Positions 11,043 through 23,805 of a DNA stretch of 64,000 nt are shown here, in pieces. The position numbers and the translations under genes are program-made. Numbering within the stretch: the stretch's first letter is position 1; the number at the start of each line of letters is the position of its first letter. Source of the DNA: Aquila chrysaetos chrysaetos (lineage: Eukaryota > Chordata > Aves > Accipitriformes > Accipitridae); the NCBI RefSeq assembly GCF_900496995.4, contig NC_044029.1, forward strand, positions 7,812,001-7,876,000, read 5' to 3'. The notes under the pieces were generated by a model, which had not been told where the DNA came from, ran no database searches, and worked only from the letters and a program-made list of their open reading frames with translations.

Positions 11043-14000
11043 CTGTAGGGTGCAAGAAGAGACACAACGTTATCAGCCTTTTTTGATAATGAAGATTATC
11101 AATTCCTAGAAAGTTTTATAAAACTTTATTTTAACATCTGCCACCGAGAAAAATCTTTACCATAATAGTTGCGGATTTAAAAAAAAAAAAGGAAGAAAAA
11201 CAAAAAAGCCCAAAACTCAGGACACAAAACTAAGATCAGGCTGAAGATGAGCTGAATCCTACAGAGGCAATATTTAAATTCCATTGAAACAAATTAGATC
11301 ATTGGTTTTCACTAGAGAGAAAAGCTGGTATATATGTCCTCCTTGGACTGAAACTCAAATTGTCTGAAAACTTCCTAATGATTGTCACTCTGTAATCACT
11401 CCTTCAGGCTAAACACCTCCTAAAACACCCACTGCTTGCTGGTTTCAGCTTTTGAGCAATATTTTTATCTGCAACTTCCTACAGCTAAAAAATCAACATG
11501 TGTAATAAACAAATAAGAAATGAAATAAAGCACAAGAAAGCCAAAATTTTGTCAATCAAAATCTCTTATATAACTGTGTTTTGAGTTTTACTTGGAGTTT
11601 TTAAAGTATTTTGTTCAGATTTGTTCTTGCTTTATCTGTTAAGATTTCATCCATTCTCTCACCATGTTCTTCCATGGTCAAGTACAGTCCTACTGTCTGG
11701 CTGAAAGGCATTAAACTGAAAACATTTTTATACTCACCTCAGTATTTCCCTAAGCAATCAAAGTCTGTTACTCACTTAATTACTTAATAAATGAGTGCTC
11801 ATCTAAATTCTATTGAAATGAATGGAAAGACTCTCATGGTTTCAACAGCCTTTGGAGTCAATCCTGGAGGAATAAGATCACAAGAACTTCTTTCATTACA
11901 CAAATTGTTTATTTCAAGCCTTCTTCAATCCTTCTCCCTGTGGCTCTATCCCTTCGTCTTTTCTTGTGTCTTGTAAAACTCTGCACTTCCTAAGCTGAAA
12001 GAGGAATATTTTATTTCAATTTCACATGCAATACTGCTAGGAGTGATGATTCCTGACCACCACAAGAGCTGATGCAACTGCAAAGTAAGAAACTGTGATT
12101 AAGTCATATGGGCTATTGCACAGAGTCAGTTCTATGGTAGCTCCTTTTCAGCAATAAACGTACTGCTGGACAGAGTCCTCAGAAAATTCTGGCTCTCGAA
12201 GATGTTGCAGTCTTTGTATGGACCATCCCAGCTAATATAAAGGACTGAGAATAAGCCTGCAAAGACAGGGCTGTGATTCAGCTAACAAAAGAGCATCAAG
12301 GTTCAGCCAGACTGTCCACGAACCTGTGATAGCTGAAGAAACTGGGTTTACTGGAAAGTGGGTAGTGACACTGAGATATCTTTTTTCACTGTGCAAAGCA
12401 GCTTGTAGTGTAATATGTAACAACACAAGTGGATTGTGCCCAGTGTGCCTCTGTGTGATCATTGCACTAAGGGAAATATCACAAATGGACTATAAACAAT
12501 CACTATTTAAGAGCAGCAAACCTCATACAATCATCATGTCAACTTCCAGGGCCCTCTTTAGGTGTGGGGAAGCAAGAGTTCCCTTGCTACCGGTTTCCTA
12601 GCAATGACAAGAAGCCCAGAATACATGGGCATGTGTCCATGCATTTTGAATCCAGTTTTCCATAGGCCCTTGAAAAGGTTTTCAGAAACTCTGCCTATAT
12701 TTAGTTATGCCTCAATAAATCTGCAGTAACTTCATGTCTGTGAAGCAGATACTAATTTTGTGTTCTGGCATAGAGCTCACTTTCATGTGTTTGGTTCCTT
12801 GGAATGGCCACAAAGAGTGGAGAAAGTACGTAGTTAAGAATAGTTCTCATTTATCCATGGGTCATTATAAAAAACAGACACTCAGCTCATCACAGACTAT
12901 ATTAATTCACAACTGTTTCAATAAGAGGCATATTAGAGGTATTAGAGAATATAAAAAAGGGAAGGAAAGCTCAGGCAATGTGACAGGGGTCATATAGATA
13001 TGGATTTTAAAACATCACTACGAACAGAGCCTGAGAATTTAACAGCATTTGTGACAGTTTATTTTACCTCCCAGTGCTGAAAGGCTCTGCTGTGGCAGAC
13101 TTTTTGGAGTTGATATACTGTCAGCATTGCTTCCAAGCTGAAGCCATCCAGCGCAGTAGGAAACTGTCTTCCTGAAACCAGATCCTCTTCATCTACTTCT
13201 ACTGTTTCCCCCACTTGGTTGTTCATGTTGTTGAGAAGATTGCAGACATTTAGCAGGGTCATTTTCCAGTAAGGAAGTTTTGCTCTGTTAATCTGAAAAT
13301 ACAAATACCCACTATTTAACATGTTGCTATTTTTGTTTTGGTTTTTAGTAGTGATGTGTGACATTCAAACGTGTCGGTAGGAACAAGTTTGTGTGTTTGA
13401 AGTACTTTTCCTCTGCTCAACTTTTAGACAATAATTAGAGAGTGCTGAAATTAGGACAACTCATTTACTAAACACACCAAGTCTGCTTCCCCACAGCCTT
13501 ACCCCCCAGGTAGATATACATGATGAAAAACTAAACTGCTACCAAACCAGAATGGCAGCATTTCATAGTCATTCTGCACAGGTGCAAACAAAAACACAGA
13601 TGGAAATTAATATAATATAAATTCACAGGTGTAAATCAGGACAATGAGTCAAACCCACTGGATAAATTCCCAGTGCTAGAATCCAAGGTGGATGCCTGTG
13701 GTTAACTAGACGCTCCTCTCCAGTTCAGAAGAAATACCAGTCATTTCAAAATTCCCTGAGAAAAGGAACGGAGTCCCTGCTTCAGGGCAAGCTGTCTGAT
13801 GAGGCTGGGTCTGAAGTTATGGAATCTGTAAGCCCCAGGAGTTTTGGATGCTGGAGAGTCATGAGCCTGGGAGATGTGAATTGATCTACAGGCTTAGATG
13901 AAGATGGAGCAAAGATGAAACAGAGCTGTGCAATATATTCCTGATTTGGTAACTGGACTGAAAAACTCAGACCAACTGTATTTAGGTGGTCCATAATGAA

Positions 14001-17000
14001 CCTGTTCAGAGATGTTACAGTAAGACAGAAATAGAGAAATTTCACCATGGTTTGTCTCAAATTTTGCTTGCTCCAGTATCTTGCATGATTTAGGAGCTAT
14101 TTAACTTTTACAACCTTTTAAAATATGTTGAGGAAAATAACCTTTACTTTACTACAGGTAGTATTCTTTCCAAGCAGTTGTGGCAATAGTCTTCTTTCGT
14201 TTTGATTGTCAGTAGAAAAAAGTAAGTGAAAAACCTAATTCCTACCTCATTCACTGCTTTTCACATCTTTGCCGCTTTCTTGGTTCTCCCACTATTAATT
14301 ACTTCTTTCAAATTGTATTCCTTTTAGTGGGGAGTATAGAAATTAGTCTCCTTAAACTAGAACTGGTGACACAGCAATCTCCAATCAAAAGCCAAATAGC
14401 AAATTCCTATTTATTACTGGCAAGGGCTTCCTTGCTGTGCACGTTAAGAATACACTTGACCTGTGAACTGAAATATAGTTGCTTCTTTTCCTGGATGTGC
14501 AAAGTTAAATATAGTTATTACATTAACACAGACATTGCCTTTCACATACTGACAGCATTAATTAAGAGTGTGGATGCAGTGCCTACTTAGCTGAGCATTA
14601 GGTAATCACATAATCTGTTGTTTCTTTAAAGCACCTTCCTAGCAAAGGGACACTGTACGCAAGATTTATGCATGTTCACCACACTTCACTATTTTTTGAG
14701 GGAAAGGAAAGAAAATGGAGAGGTGTGAGGAAGAAACAAGAAAAGCTGGCATCACTATTAGCATTAGTTACAAAAAATTCTCTTTTGGCCATAATCATTA
14801 CTCCAATATACATCTGGTATATGCATCCCTTTCAAAATGAGAATAATTTAGCCCTTTAATAAAACCACCATGTGTTCTCAGATTCCTGACAGGTCTCAAG
14901 AAAAAAAAAAAAAAAGGAGAGTATTTTGCTTTGAGGCTAAGAAGAAAACAAATCTTGTATCTTATTCAGAAGCTTGAAATTGGTTCTGCATTGCTTACTT
15001 TGAGCTCATCTGTCGTCCCATCTAGGTGCCTTAATTAGTCTGTCGAATTATTTGAAAAGATGTGACAGGTTCAAAACAAAAATTAACTGCTTTGCAGAAT
15101 GTCTAATTTAATTAACAGAAGTTAAACTAGCAAAAAGAGCAAGTGTCCACTGCAATTTCAAAATCTTCTTTGGTCTCTTTTAAAATATTTCAGAAATATA
15201 AAAATACAGAACTTTCCATGACAAATGAGGAGGCTTTGGCAGCACACTTCTTTCTCCTGGGTATATGAAAGAAATGTGAGCTAGCAACTACAGTAGCTAA
15301 ATTGCAATGAAGAATAAAATCTAGGGGCAATGCTACATGAGCAAGTAAGAGTTCTGAGTTAAAAAAACCTAAAATATTCCACTGAATGGGAACAGAAGAG
15401 AAGAGGAAAGGAGACGGAAATTTCTTATGCCTTCTTGCATAATTTATAGAATCTTTTTGATCTAAAGTTACTACTTCATGTTAGCCTGATGCATGTCTAT
15501 GTTTAAAGGAACTTTCCTCTGTATTATTAGTAAAATACTTAAACTGCAGACTTCATTAGGTGAAATTGGTCTTAGCTGCTACTTATGAAGTTAGGAGAAA
15601 AAATTTTTGCAGTCCTGTCTGCAAACATACTTCATTTGTTAAGGGAGTCTAATTCCTATTAATACCACACATATACCACCTCGAAGTATTTTTACTTGGG
15701 TACACCTGCTTCTGACTTATACTGCTGCCAGTTTGTAGAATGAGACTATAAAACATTAAGAACTTCAGTCAAGAGTGAAATATGTTTTTTAACTGAACAT
15801 GGAGCTCTCCAGGTCATGTCCAGTCACTGAAGAGAGCAGTCATGTTACTTCTCTACTCCACTATTACAGCAACCATTACAATCAGACAGCTTTGTTTTAT
15901 AGGTTATGGGAAATCTCTGAGGCAGTTATCCTAAAGGACTGTGTGAAAATACAGTTTAAGATGACCATAACCTAAATGTTCAGGTACATTTCCAGTGTGT
16001 GATATACTTTCCACAGAGGTCTAAGCAATACCAACAACAGTTGATCAAGACATGTTTTGGAAAACACCTACACAAGAGATCAAGGAACCCGCACCTGCCA
16101 AGATGGAACTAATTTTTTTTAAGATTAACTTGAAAAATATCTGGGAGTGATCTGAAGGAACAAAAGACACTACAGTATGAGCTAGAATTTAAAAGTTATT
16201 AATGCTGAAGTGAGTATGATGTATGCATTTCCATTGTTGAACTTGCTTCTGAAGTAAGACTCAGATACATGGTTTTGGACACCTCATATATCTTGAAAGA
16301 GAATTTTAAAACATCTGTGAAACTGAAAGGAGCTTGAGCATATTTCATTCTTTGACAACAGGCTTGTCCTATGAAAGATTAAAGAGAATCCCAAGTTTGT
16401 AACTTACATGGTATCTTTTTCTTTCCATTTCTGGTTGAATGATACCCCTGATAGTTTGTTTAAGATAACTTCTTCCATTATAATGCATACCTCCTGAATG
16501 CTATTTTTTTTTTGTTTTAGAAAAAGAAAGTTCAATTCTCTGCTTTTTATATTCTTGTCTTTATCTAGTGAAAGCAGTGAAAAACAAATTCAGAACCAAG
16601 TAAAACCTGAGGTAATGTAGCATCTCTACGGTTCCTTTTCTGAACAGTAGTTGAATTTTGTTCAGAATGTAACCGCAGAAATAATAAAAATACTCTCAGT
16701 CTTTAAGCAGATGTGGTATTGAGTACTGTTACAGCAGAAGTTCTTCCATGGTATAGACTAATGCCTGTAAATGTAATGAACTTTTATGTGATGACTGAGT
16801 CGGGAAGTCAGTAACTCCCAGGCAGTTGGAACCTTGTCTGCCTCTGACAAGGAGGCTGAACTCTCTGGGCACATACAGTCAGCAATAGGCATCCCAAAAC
16901 AGTAGGAAGCTCAGAGGGTCCAAGACTTCGGAAAATTAACGTGAGTGGGGATCCCAAAGGTGGAGTATATGCTAGTGATGATATATTCTTCAAGGAAACC

Positions 17001-20000
17001 CTTTTTTTTTCTTTTTCTTTAACTAACGTCATCTCAAATCTTGTTTGAGTTCAGGACATTCTTCATGCAAGTGGTGGTTTCAGGCAAGCATTTAGGAAGC
17101 TGGGAATAGAGCTATCTATTTGATACAAAAGAGACACAGCAGATAACTGTCTGTGTATTTGTGACACTTCAGGTTGTGTTGTCTTACCAGATCTTCCAAA
17201 TGGCTCTTTGGATTTTATCTTAGAGGAAAGACAAATAAAGCATTTTAGGGACTCGTGTGATCCCTGTATCTTCTTTGAGATGTAACAGCAGGGAAGGGGA
17301 TAAACTGTATAAAATGTTGAAGACAGCTTATAATAAGCATGGACGTACTTCTTTAAAGATGGAGAGTGATTCAGCATATAGATGACTTTAAAGAGCAGTC
17401 TGAAAAGGGCCAGTAGGCGCTGGACAGAATGTTGCAAAAGGTGTGTGCTTAAATCCTAGCTGTAGTCTTGATACTCTATTTCATAAGTGCCTACTTAGGA
17501 AGATTTTTTCTGTCAAATACTAGAACCACAAGTGATAATCCACTTTGCTGCGTTTTTAGATATGAGCTTTCCCTTGCTGCTTATTACCAAGTCAGTGTCA
17601 AAGACGGTTAATGCAATTTAACAGTAATTGCCTTCAACTGGAACCAGACCTCAGGCACAATACAAGACAGTTATTACACGTATCATCCTCAAATTTGTCT
17701 CTGACACCAGAACCATACTTTTGTTCTAATGAGGGTTAAAAGCTAGCGGAGGACAACAGAATTTGTCATTTCAGTAATGAATTTTAGATGGCAATTTAAG
17801 GCAGTATAATGTAGAAATAAAGCAAAGTCTCCACCATGCATCTACTGCTTCTGTCAACTTCAGGTGTCACTTGACTCATGGTATATACCATGAGGAAAAT
17901 TGAATAGCAAGCTACATGATGTAAAACAACATATAAGAGTATTACGGCAAACATCATTACCTATCAACTGGTGCACTCTATTTGTGCATTTTTAGTTACC
18001 TGAGACTGTGCTCTGTGCTGAGAGGGAGGAAAAGATGGAAGTGGCAGTTAGGTTCACAGTTCCACTAAAGTCAGTAGCAGAAATACCAATAGCTGCAGGG
18101 TTTCCTCCCAGGGCATAATATGCTTTGTCACACACAGAATGAACTATTTTTGTCAGCCTCCTACATTTAAATTCATCTCAGGAAAAGAATATCTATTAAA
18201 TCTTTCTGTACCTTAGAAAAGCGAGTGGCAAACAGGTTTATTCCACATCTGAGGTTAATTACCATGCCAGTAAAGAACATGGGAACCTACGAACTGCCAG
18301 ACCAGATCAAAACAATGTATTTTCTGGCTTCATTTCTTATTCTAGTCTATTCAAAGGATCCTGTGAAATAGCTCACATATAAGCAAATGCAGTAAATACG
18401 GAAGTCTTCCAGGCTGGTTTTGTCCTTAACCTTCAACTAGTCAATGGCTTATGAAATTCTTTTTTTGGGGAAATTTTTCACTCGTCATTTTAATTTTAAT
18501 TGAATTTCAGCACCACTTGAACTTCATTAGAACAAAGAATTAAAACATTCAACCTTAAGCCCATGGCATTTGTTTCAGAGTTTGTTCTTTAGTATGTTGC
18601 TGAAGAAACATTAGACATATATATTTCTTAGATCATTCATGGTAAATAACAGTGTTGAGAAAGTGTTTTTCTATCAGCCTGTTCAATACATATGTGCAAC
18701 ACTTGCTGCTTCACCTTGCCAGTATGAGATTGGAACTGAAATTTTGTCTATTTTTATTAAATAACATGTACATTGCTCACAGTCTGGCAACTTGTCAAGG
18801 AAGTGTCATTTATCAGATTAATATTTTCACAGTCATGTCCCCATGTTCCTGTACTAACACTATGATTGAATTCCTAAACCAAAATCAGCATATGTATTAA
18901 CAGTTTTTGCTTTATGACCGTCTTAGTTCTATATGCATATAGGAAAAGTTCTGCATAATAAGAGCACTTACGGATTTGACTCAAGGTTAATTTAGCTTTC
19001 ATCAGGCATAATCCTATTGGAAACACATTTCCTCATATAAATTTACATCTCTGCACATAACACAGTTTTGACAGTTTAATGAAAGTACCAGTGTTACGAG
19101 CAAGGAGCACTTTTAGTGTGTCACATCAACACCTTTAAATTTCCTTTGAACTGGAGAAAATCTTGCACCAAAGTAATGTCTAGCACTGAACTTTTCGGTC
19201 TAGACCGTAGGTTATTACTTTGTGCAAAGACTTCTGGGTTTGTAATGAGAATTCATTTGCTCCCTACCCATCAACTAAAAGAGGAAAAATAATTACCTTT
19301 GATGTGTACATATTGGTCAATAAATCTGCTTCTAACGCTTTCATTTCCTCTTCTGAATCTGGGAATAAACCAGAAACATATGCTTATTGTTTCATCATAA
19401 ATCATGGACATTTCAATTCAGCATACAGAATTTAGATATATCAATGAATTCTGAAAAACAAACAAACATGAAAACAAGCAACTTATCTAAGAACACAGCA
19501 AAGTGATCTAGAGAGACTGTGAGGAGTCTTCAGGTAACAGCAACATTATATTAAAATGGATACTCACTACCTTTTTAAAGCATGATCAAGCTTATTGAAG
19601 TGAATGAAACGATTCATTAATCTCAGTTCACTGGTAGGCAGGCCCACTAATCTGCAGCCCTTTCAGTAAACAACACTGCTGCAAGATTCTTCATTCAAAA
19701 TCAGTATGATTTTTATAGTCATTATTTGTCACCTCTGCTTACTTTGGAAGAAGATTTTGGATATTTATTTTCAAACAATATTTATTTAAGTAGCAGCTAA
19801 GTATTTAGGTGAATGGCAGTTATGATTACTTGACAAGATTTAGTCTTGATTATTCTTGGTTAAATTACGAGTATTTTTACTGATATGAGGGAATTGAGCT
19901 TGACCAGTTTGTGATACAAGCTCTTGACAATACATATACCAAAAGAAAGTATTCTGACTGAAAGTCTTAGGATTTTCTTTACTAATTTAATTGACCTTTG

Positions 20001-23000
20001 ATAGCTCAGCAGACTTGCAAGACCTGTGATTTGGTGAATAGGGTAAAAATTGCTGCAGAAAGGGAAAACACCCACAAACTTTTCTGCTGCACAGAATGAC
20101 AAGGAAAATCTGATGTCTTGAAAATGTAGCAGCAATCACAGCTCAAAGATGAGATGTATACAGAAATCAGTTAAGTCTTCAGGTGAAATAAAGTTCCACA
20201 TGGCTTTTAGCTTTCCTGGAATACCAGCAGTCGAGAGCCAAACAATATGGTTACTTATATTTAAAACCAAACTAAACAAAAATCTACACCATATTCATAT
20301 AAGTGATATCTTACTTCGATTAAAATAATCAATGCTGTTGGCATGTAACACCCTACCACAGAATCTGTGGATAGATTCTGCCTATGCCTTCACTTCAGGT
20401 ATCATCACCAGGTTGTGTCACTACCATTCACAGAACACGAGACTGTAAGGGATCTTTTATACAAATATGTGCTAATCAGTCACAGATTTCTGTTAGCACA
20501 GGAAACAACCATTATAATGCTCTTAAAAATCAATCATGTTCAATCTTAGTAACACGATCTCACCACCACCACCGCTATGTTTCTTCTCTGGGGCATTCTT
20601 CCAAACTATCAATGGTTAGTCACCGTCTTCTAATTTCAAGCCTAATTTATTTCTAATTACAAATTTATTAATGGTTTGTATATAACTTCCTTCATTATAA
20701 ATTATACCTTTCTATTTGTAATATTTACCCAACTCATGTATTTTTTGAGAGCAATCACAGCCCTTCCCAGCTTAGATTTTTAGGGTGTGCTTTCAGAGTG
20801 ATTAGCAAACAAATGCAAGATCACTGTGTGTTTTGGACACAAACCATTCCCCTGGAAATCCCATAAATACTTCATTGAAAGGCTATGCCCAGAGCTATTA
20901 GACTCTCATCTATTCTCCTCTCTTGTAATAGCCTTGTATTCCCCAGCTCATCAGAGCGGCCCTCCTCTGTGCCTGATGTGATCTCAAGGCAGCACAGCAT
21001 AGTACAGTTTGGATCAGAAGCCTCAGTACTTAACCACCTTAATGCTTACCATTACCTACAGGAAGTAGCTCTCTTACACATTTTTTGATTTTGTTTGTCT
21101 TTCATGGCTGAAAAACTTTAGTATCTCATTAAAAAAAATTAGGTCAGATAAGATGACCAAGTGTTTTATCTCCTCAGATGTTTCCAACAGCTGTGCTTCT
21201 GTTAAAAGGAGCTTTTAATAGGAACTTCTGTTATTTCCTAAGCTGCTGCATTTTGTACTGTTGCACTGCTGCTCGTTTCTATTATTCAGATCATCAAACA
21301 CTTCTGGGCGTTATGCCGATCTTCCTCTGTAGTGATGCTCCTGTTCACCTTTGCATTACCAGCACACTACATTCATTCATTCATTCCTACTTTTTGCATT
21401 GAAGTTGTTATTGAAAATATTCAATAAGACTGGTTTGTAGATCAGTATTACAGCAAGTCACCAGCAACTAATCTCCAACTTAATGCCTTTCAGCCCTTTC
21501 AGCGCTACTGGTTGTCAGTGTTACCTAATCTCTTAACCGTTTTACCATTAGCCAAAGTTCTGCCGGCAGCACAGGATCACCTTAGCTGAATTTCTACTAA
21601 TGATAGCAGCAGCTCCTGTGAATGGGTGAGATGCATGACACCATCATGATTTGTGATGTCCTGGGTCGTACCAGCTGAGGACAATGAAAGTTGTGGTATC
21701 TGGTTAGCACCTGGTTTTTAGATTCTATAGAGGATGGAAGATAGCTTCCACACCATCAAGGCTGGAAGATAGCTGCAGATGTTGAAGGTAAGCAGGTATT
21801 GAGGTATTATTATTTCTCACTTTGATTGAGAAACTAAGTCTGGAGGATATTATTTAGGAGGCTGGTCAAGATTCCTTGAGTGAAGAATAAAGCAAGGCTT
21901 GGAGGAGGAGAAGGGAGCATGTCCAGGTAATTCAGGAATGAAAGAGACAGGTGAGGAATAAAAGCATAAAAGAGCAGACTCTCAGCAAGCAGTGTATAAA
22001 AAGTCTGGTTACACATTATTGTTCAAATCAGAGGGAAATTCACACAGTTTGATGTCCTCTTGATTCACTTCTTATTGACAAGAAATATAGCTTATATTCA
22101 GATATTCACATTCTACAGGAACAGTTACAATCTACAGGTACACACTTTCCCCTGAGGGCAAACATTTTCAAAAGAAAATTAAAATGAATGATTGTTTTCT
22201 TTATGACATTAACTGTCCATAGTAGTTAAAACTGATTTGGCCCCTCCACACAAGCTTCTCCATGGCATTTCTCATTGAAATATAATTTCAAATTTTCAAG
22301 GAAATAAACCATCATGTCAGTTAACACATACAATTTTGTTTCTGTTTGTTTTTTTTTTATAAGCCTATTTTAATTTCCACTGAAGTTTTTTACTTTAATG
22401 GGCTTTCATTCAGGCTCTACAAACAGTTGAATTTGAAACTGCCTCACTGAAAATACTAGCCAAGTAATTGTTTAAAAAGCTTCAAATATACAGGGAGAAA
22501 ATAAGAAATATTAAGCCTTGTCACTAAGATCACCAGTTCTCTATAATATACAGAATGCCTATGTTTAAACTGTGATAAATTGCAGGTATTACGTGTTTTA
22601 CATTTTTCTTCTGCAGGGGAATACAAATTGGAAACTTTCATCTAAAGTGAGAATTAGGAATTCTGAGTCCTGCTGAATACTGAAGGTGAATAAATGAAGC
22701 TACTTGTAGATTTACTCTGTAAATTTTGTGGCGTTAAAAATTCAAGGAATTTGCAAGTTAGTTAAGATTGGATTTTGAAGCCCTTCTGCTTCATGTCTGT
22801 GTGCGTACACCTGTCTCATTGCCACCATACCTATTTTTGGTCATAAACTTAGGGCATAAATGACACTCACTTAGCTGTGTCATTTTGCAAAGGAGCAGGC
22901 AATGCATTTTAATGTATGGTCCACTTGGAGCAGAAATGCGCTTACATTAACCTTCCTATTGTGTGACCTACACCTGATTCAGCATTTTTTTGTCATAATT

Positions 23001-23548
23001 TCAGATCAGATGCTAGCATTTTTTTCCCCCGAATACAAAAATTACACTTCTGTCACTAAAAAGTGACTAAAGCGCATTTATATCCGTGTTGATTTGGATC
23101 ACGGCAGCCACGCACGCGAGTTGCAGAAACTACAATTTCCATGACGGTTTGGAAATACCTGGTATGCAATCAATCACCAACGCGGCAGCGTAATCAGGCA
23201 GACGGTCTGCACTGATTCATCTTTGCAATGCCTAGTCTCCGCTAACCGCCATGGCAGGATGCTGCCCGGAGGAGCGGTTTCTCTGAAGGCAGAAAGTTAC
23301 GGGACTCCTACAAAACCCGACGCCGGCCGCAGCCCCGTTCACCCGGGCCAGCTCCTCGGCGCACCGCCGCCTGGAGCCGCGGTGGCCCGAAACGACTTCA
23401 CCTCCTTTCCGGGGATCCGGGCGTCCGGGGACTTCCGCGGCGGGCGGCGAGCGCTCAGCCCGCCCGGGGGGGGGGGACGGGACTTACCTGAGCAGAGGCT
23501 GCAGGAGGCTAAAGCCAGCAGCACCACGCACACCAGCTGGGCTCTCAT
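10896..23548 (-). CDS. NTS: Proneurotensin/neuromedin N, complete four-exon gene
   Basis: Joined exons 23488-23548, 19297-19358, 13068-13292 and 10896-11042 give 495 nt, 164 residues plus stop. The product is a secreted prohormone that yields neurotensin and neuromedin N, peptides acting on NTSR1/NTSR2 in gut and brain (family knowledge). Visible parts: a hydrophobic signal peptide (about residues 1-20), an acidic N-terminal segment (SEEEMKALEAD), the conserved core around LPTALDGFS-like FPTALDGFSLEAML, then KR-bounded peptides: KNPYIL at 138-143, QLHVNKARRPYIL at 146-158, and the tail SSYY. All introns have GT/AG ends; phases are 1, 0, 0. The human precursor is about 170 residues, so the length fits. 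The start ATG has A at -3. Neurotensin's N-terminal Gln would cyclise to pyroglutamate. Confidence is high because every exon matches the family in order and frame. Confidence 0.97.
10917..10955 (-). other. NTS: Mature peptide: neurotensin (13 residues)
   Basis: Thirteen codons encode QLHVNKARRPYIL between Lys-Arg pairs. The C-terminal RRPYIL is the receptor-binding core and is unchanged from mammals; positions 3-5 and 7 (HVN, A) differ from the mammalian form and agree with chicken neurotensin. Confidence 0.96.
10962..10979 (-). other. NTS: Mature peptide: LANT-6 / avian neuromedin N (KNPYIL)
   Basis: Six codons between two Lys-Arg pairs encode KNPYIL. This is the bird form; Asn replaces the Ile of mammalian neuromedin N. 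Confidence 0.95.
11043..13067 (-). other. NTS: NTS intron 3
   Basis: 2025 bp, donor GTAAAAT after the Glu codon of exon 3, acceptor CTACAG. It includes an A-rich tract at about 11177-11210. No other gene is seen. Confidence 0.9.
13068..13292 (-). CDS. NTS: NTS exon 3: conserved precursor core
   Basis: 225 nt, exactly 75 codons, from INRAKLPYWKMT to AFQHWE. The acceptor reads TTTGTATTTTCAG and the donor GAG|GTAAAA, both phase 0. The segments KMTLLNVCNLLNN, PTALDGFSLEAMLT and CHSRAFQHWE are hallmarks of the NTS precursor and carry most of the interspecies conservation. Where mammals have a dibasic pair before the PTALDGF segment, this sequence reads VSGRQF with a single Arg, so that weak processing site appears absent. 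Two Cys (in NVCN and KVCHS) are kept and could pair. Confidence 0.97.
13293..19296 (-). other. NTS: NTS intron 2
   Basis: 6004 bp between donor AAG|GTAATT and acceptor TTTTCAG. AT-rich, with an A-run at about 14900-14915. Open frames inside, such as 17063-17437 on the minus strand, show no recognisable protein and no fitting splice sites. Confidence 0.9.
19297..19358 (-). CDS. NTS: NTS exon 2: acidic N-terminal segment
   Basis: 62 nt. The first two bases complete the Asp codon split from exon 1 (phase 1), followed by 20 codons SEEEMKALEADLLTNMYTSK ending in phase 0. The acceptor reads TTTATTCCCAG and the donor AAG|GTAATT. The sequence is near-identical to the mammalian segment that follows the signal peptide. 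This exon is too short to show as a long open frame and was found by its expected sequence. Confidence 0.97.
19359..23487 (-). other. NTS: NTS intron 1
   Basis: 4129 bp. It begins GTAAGTCCCGTCC and runs at once into a C11 tract on the minus strand (23466-23476), still inside the CpG island, then turns AT-rich. No other gene is seen. Confidence 0.9.
23488..23548 (-). CDS. NTS: NTS exon 1 coding part: signal peptide
   Basis: 61 nt: 20 codons starting MRAQLVCVVLLALASC and ending SLCS, plus the first base of an Asp codon, then a strong donor CAG|GTAAGT. The Leu/Val/Ala-rich stretch is a classic secretory signal; cleavage is expected near the end of this exon, just before the acidic DSEEE. The start is chosen because it is the first ATG in frame with the signal peptide and has A at -3; the frame upstream is GC-rich non-coding. 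Confidence 0.97.
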
Positions 23549-23668
23549 CCTTGCCGCGCCGCCCTCTAGAAAGTAAAGTCCATAAATCCTGGGGAGAGAC
23601 GGAGAGACAGACAGACACACAGACACAGAGACCCCGCGCCCCCTCACCACGCGCGCTGGCACCAAGAC
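23549..23668 (-). other. NTS: NTS 5' UTR (inferred)
   Basis: About 120 nt, from a start placed 25-30 nt downstream of the TATA box to the base before the ATG. It contains a purine/pyrimidine GTCT/GTGT-rich stretch and a six-codon upstream frame (ATG at 23581-23583, stop at 23566-23568) that ends 17 nt before the NTS start. The exact start site is an estimate. Confidence 0.6.
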
Positions 23669-23692
23669 GGGGGACCTGGACCCTTCCCCAAC

Positions 23693-23698
23693 TATATA
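23693..23698 (-). promoter_or_regulatory. NTS: NTS TATA box
   Basis: The minus strand reads CTTATATAG about 145 nt upstream of the start codon, inside GC-rich sequence, which makes the AT motif stand out. NTS promoters in mammals are TATA-type. Confidence 0.8.
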
Positions 23699-23708
23699 AG
23701 CCGCGGGG

Positions 23709-23716
23709 TGATGTCA
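23709..23716 (-). promoter_or_regulatory. NTS: CRE/AP-1-like element of the NTS promoter
   Basis: TGACATCA on the minus strand, 10 bp upstream of the TATA box, so near -48 to -41 from the expected start. As I recall, the mammalian NTS promoter uses the same octamer at the same distance, bound by ATF/CREB and Jun proteins and needed for induction by cAMP and growth factors. Conservation of sequence and spacing supports the same role here. Confidence 0.75.
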
Positions 23717-23805
23717 CGGCGGTGCCGCCATCGCCTCCTGATGAAGTTCCCTCCCTCACCACCCCCCCCCCCGGGTGCGGGTGCCCCCTCCCCGCCCGCC
23801 AGCGC

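Noticed and set aside
17063-17437. 124-codon minus-strand frame inside NTS intron 2
   Set aside because: No resemblance to known proteins and no need for an extra exon: exons 2 and 3 already join in phase 0.
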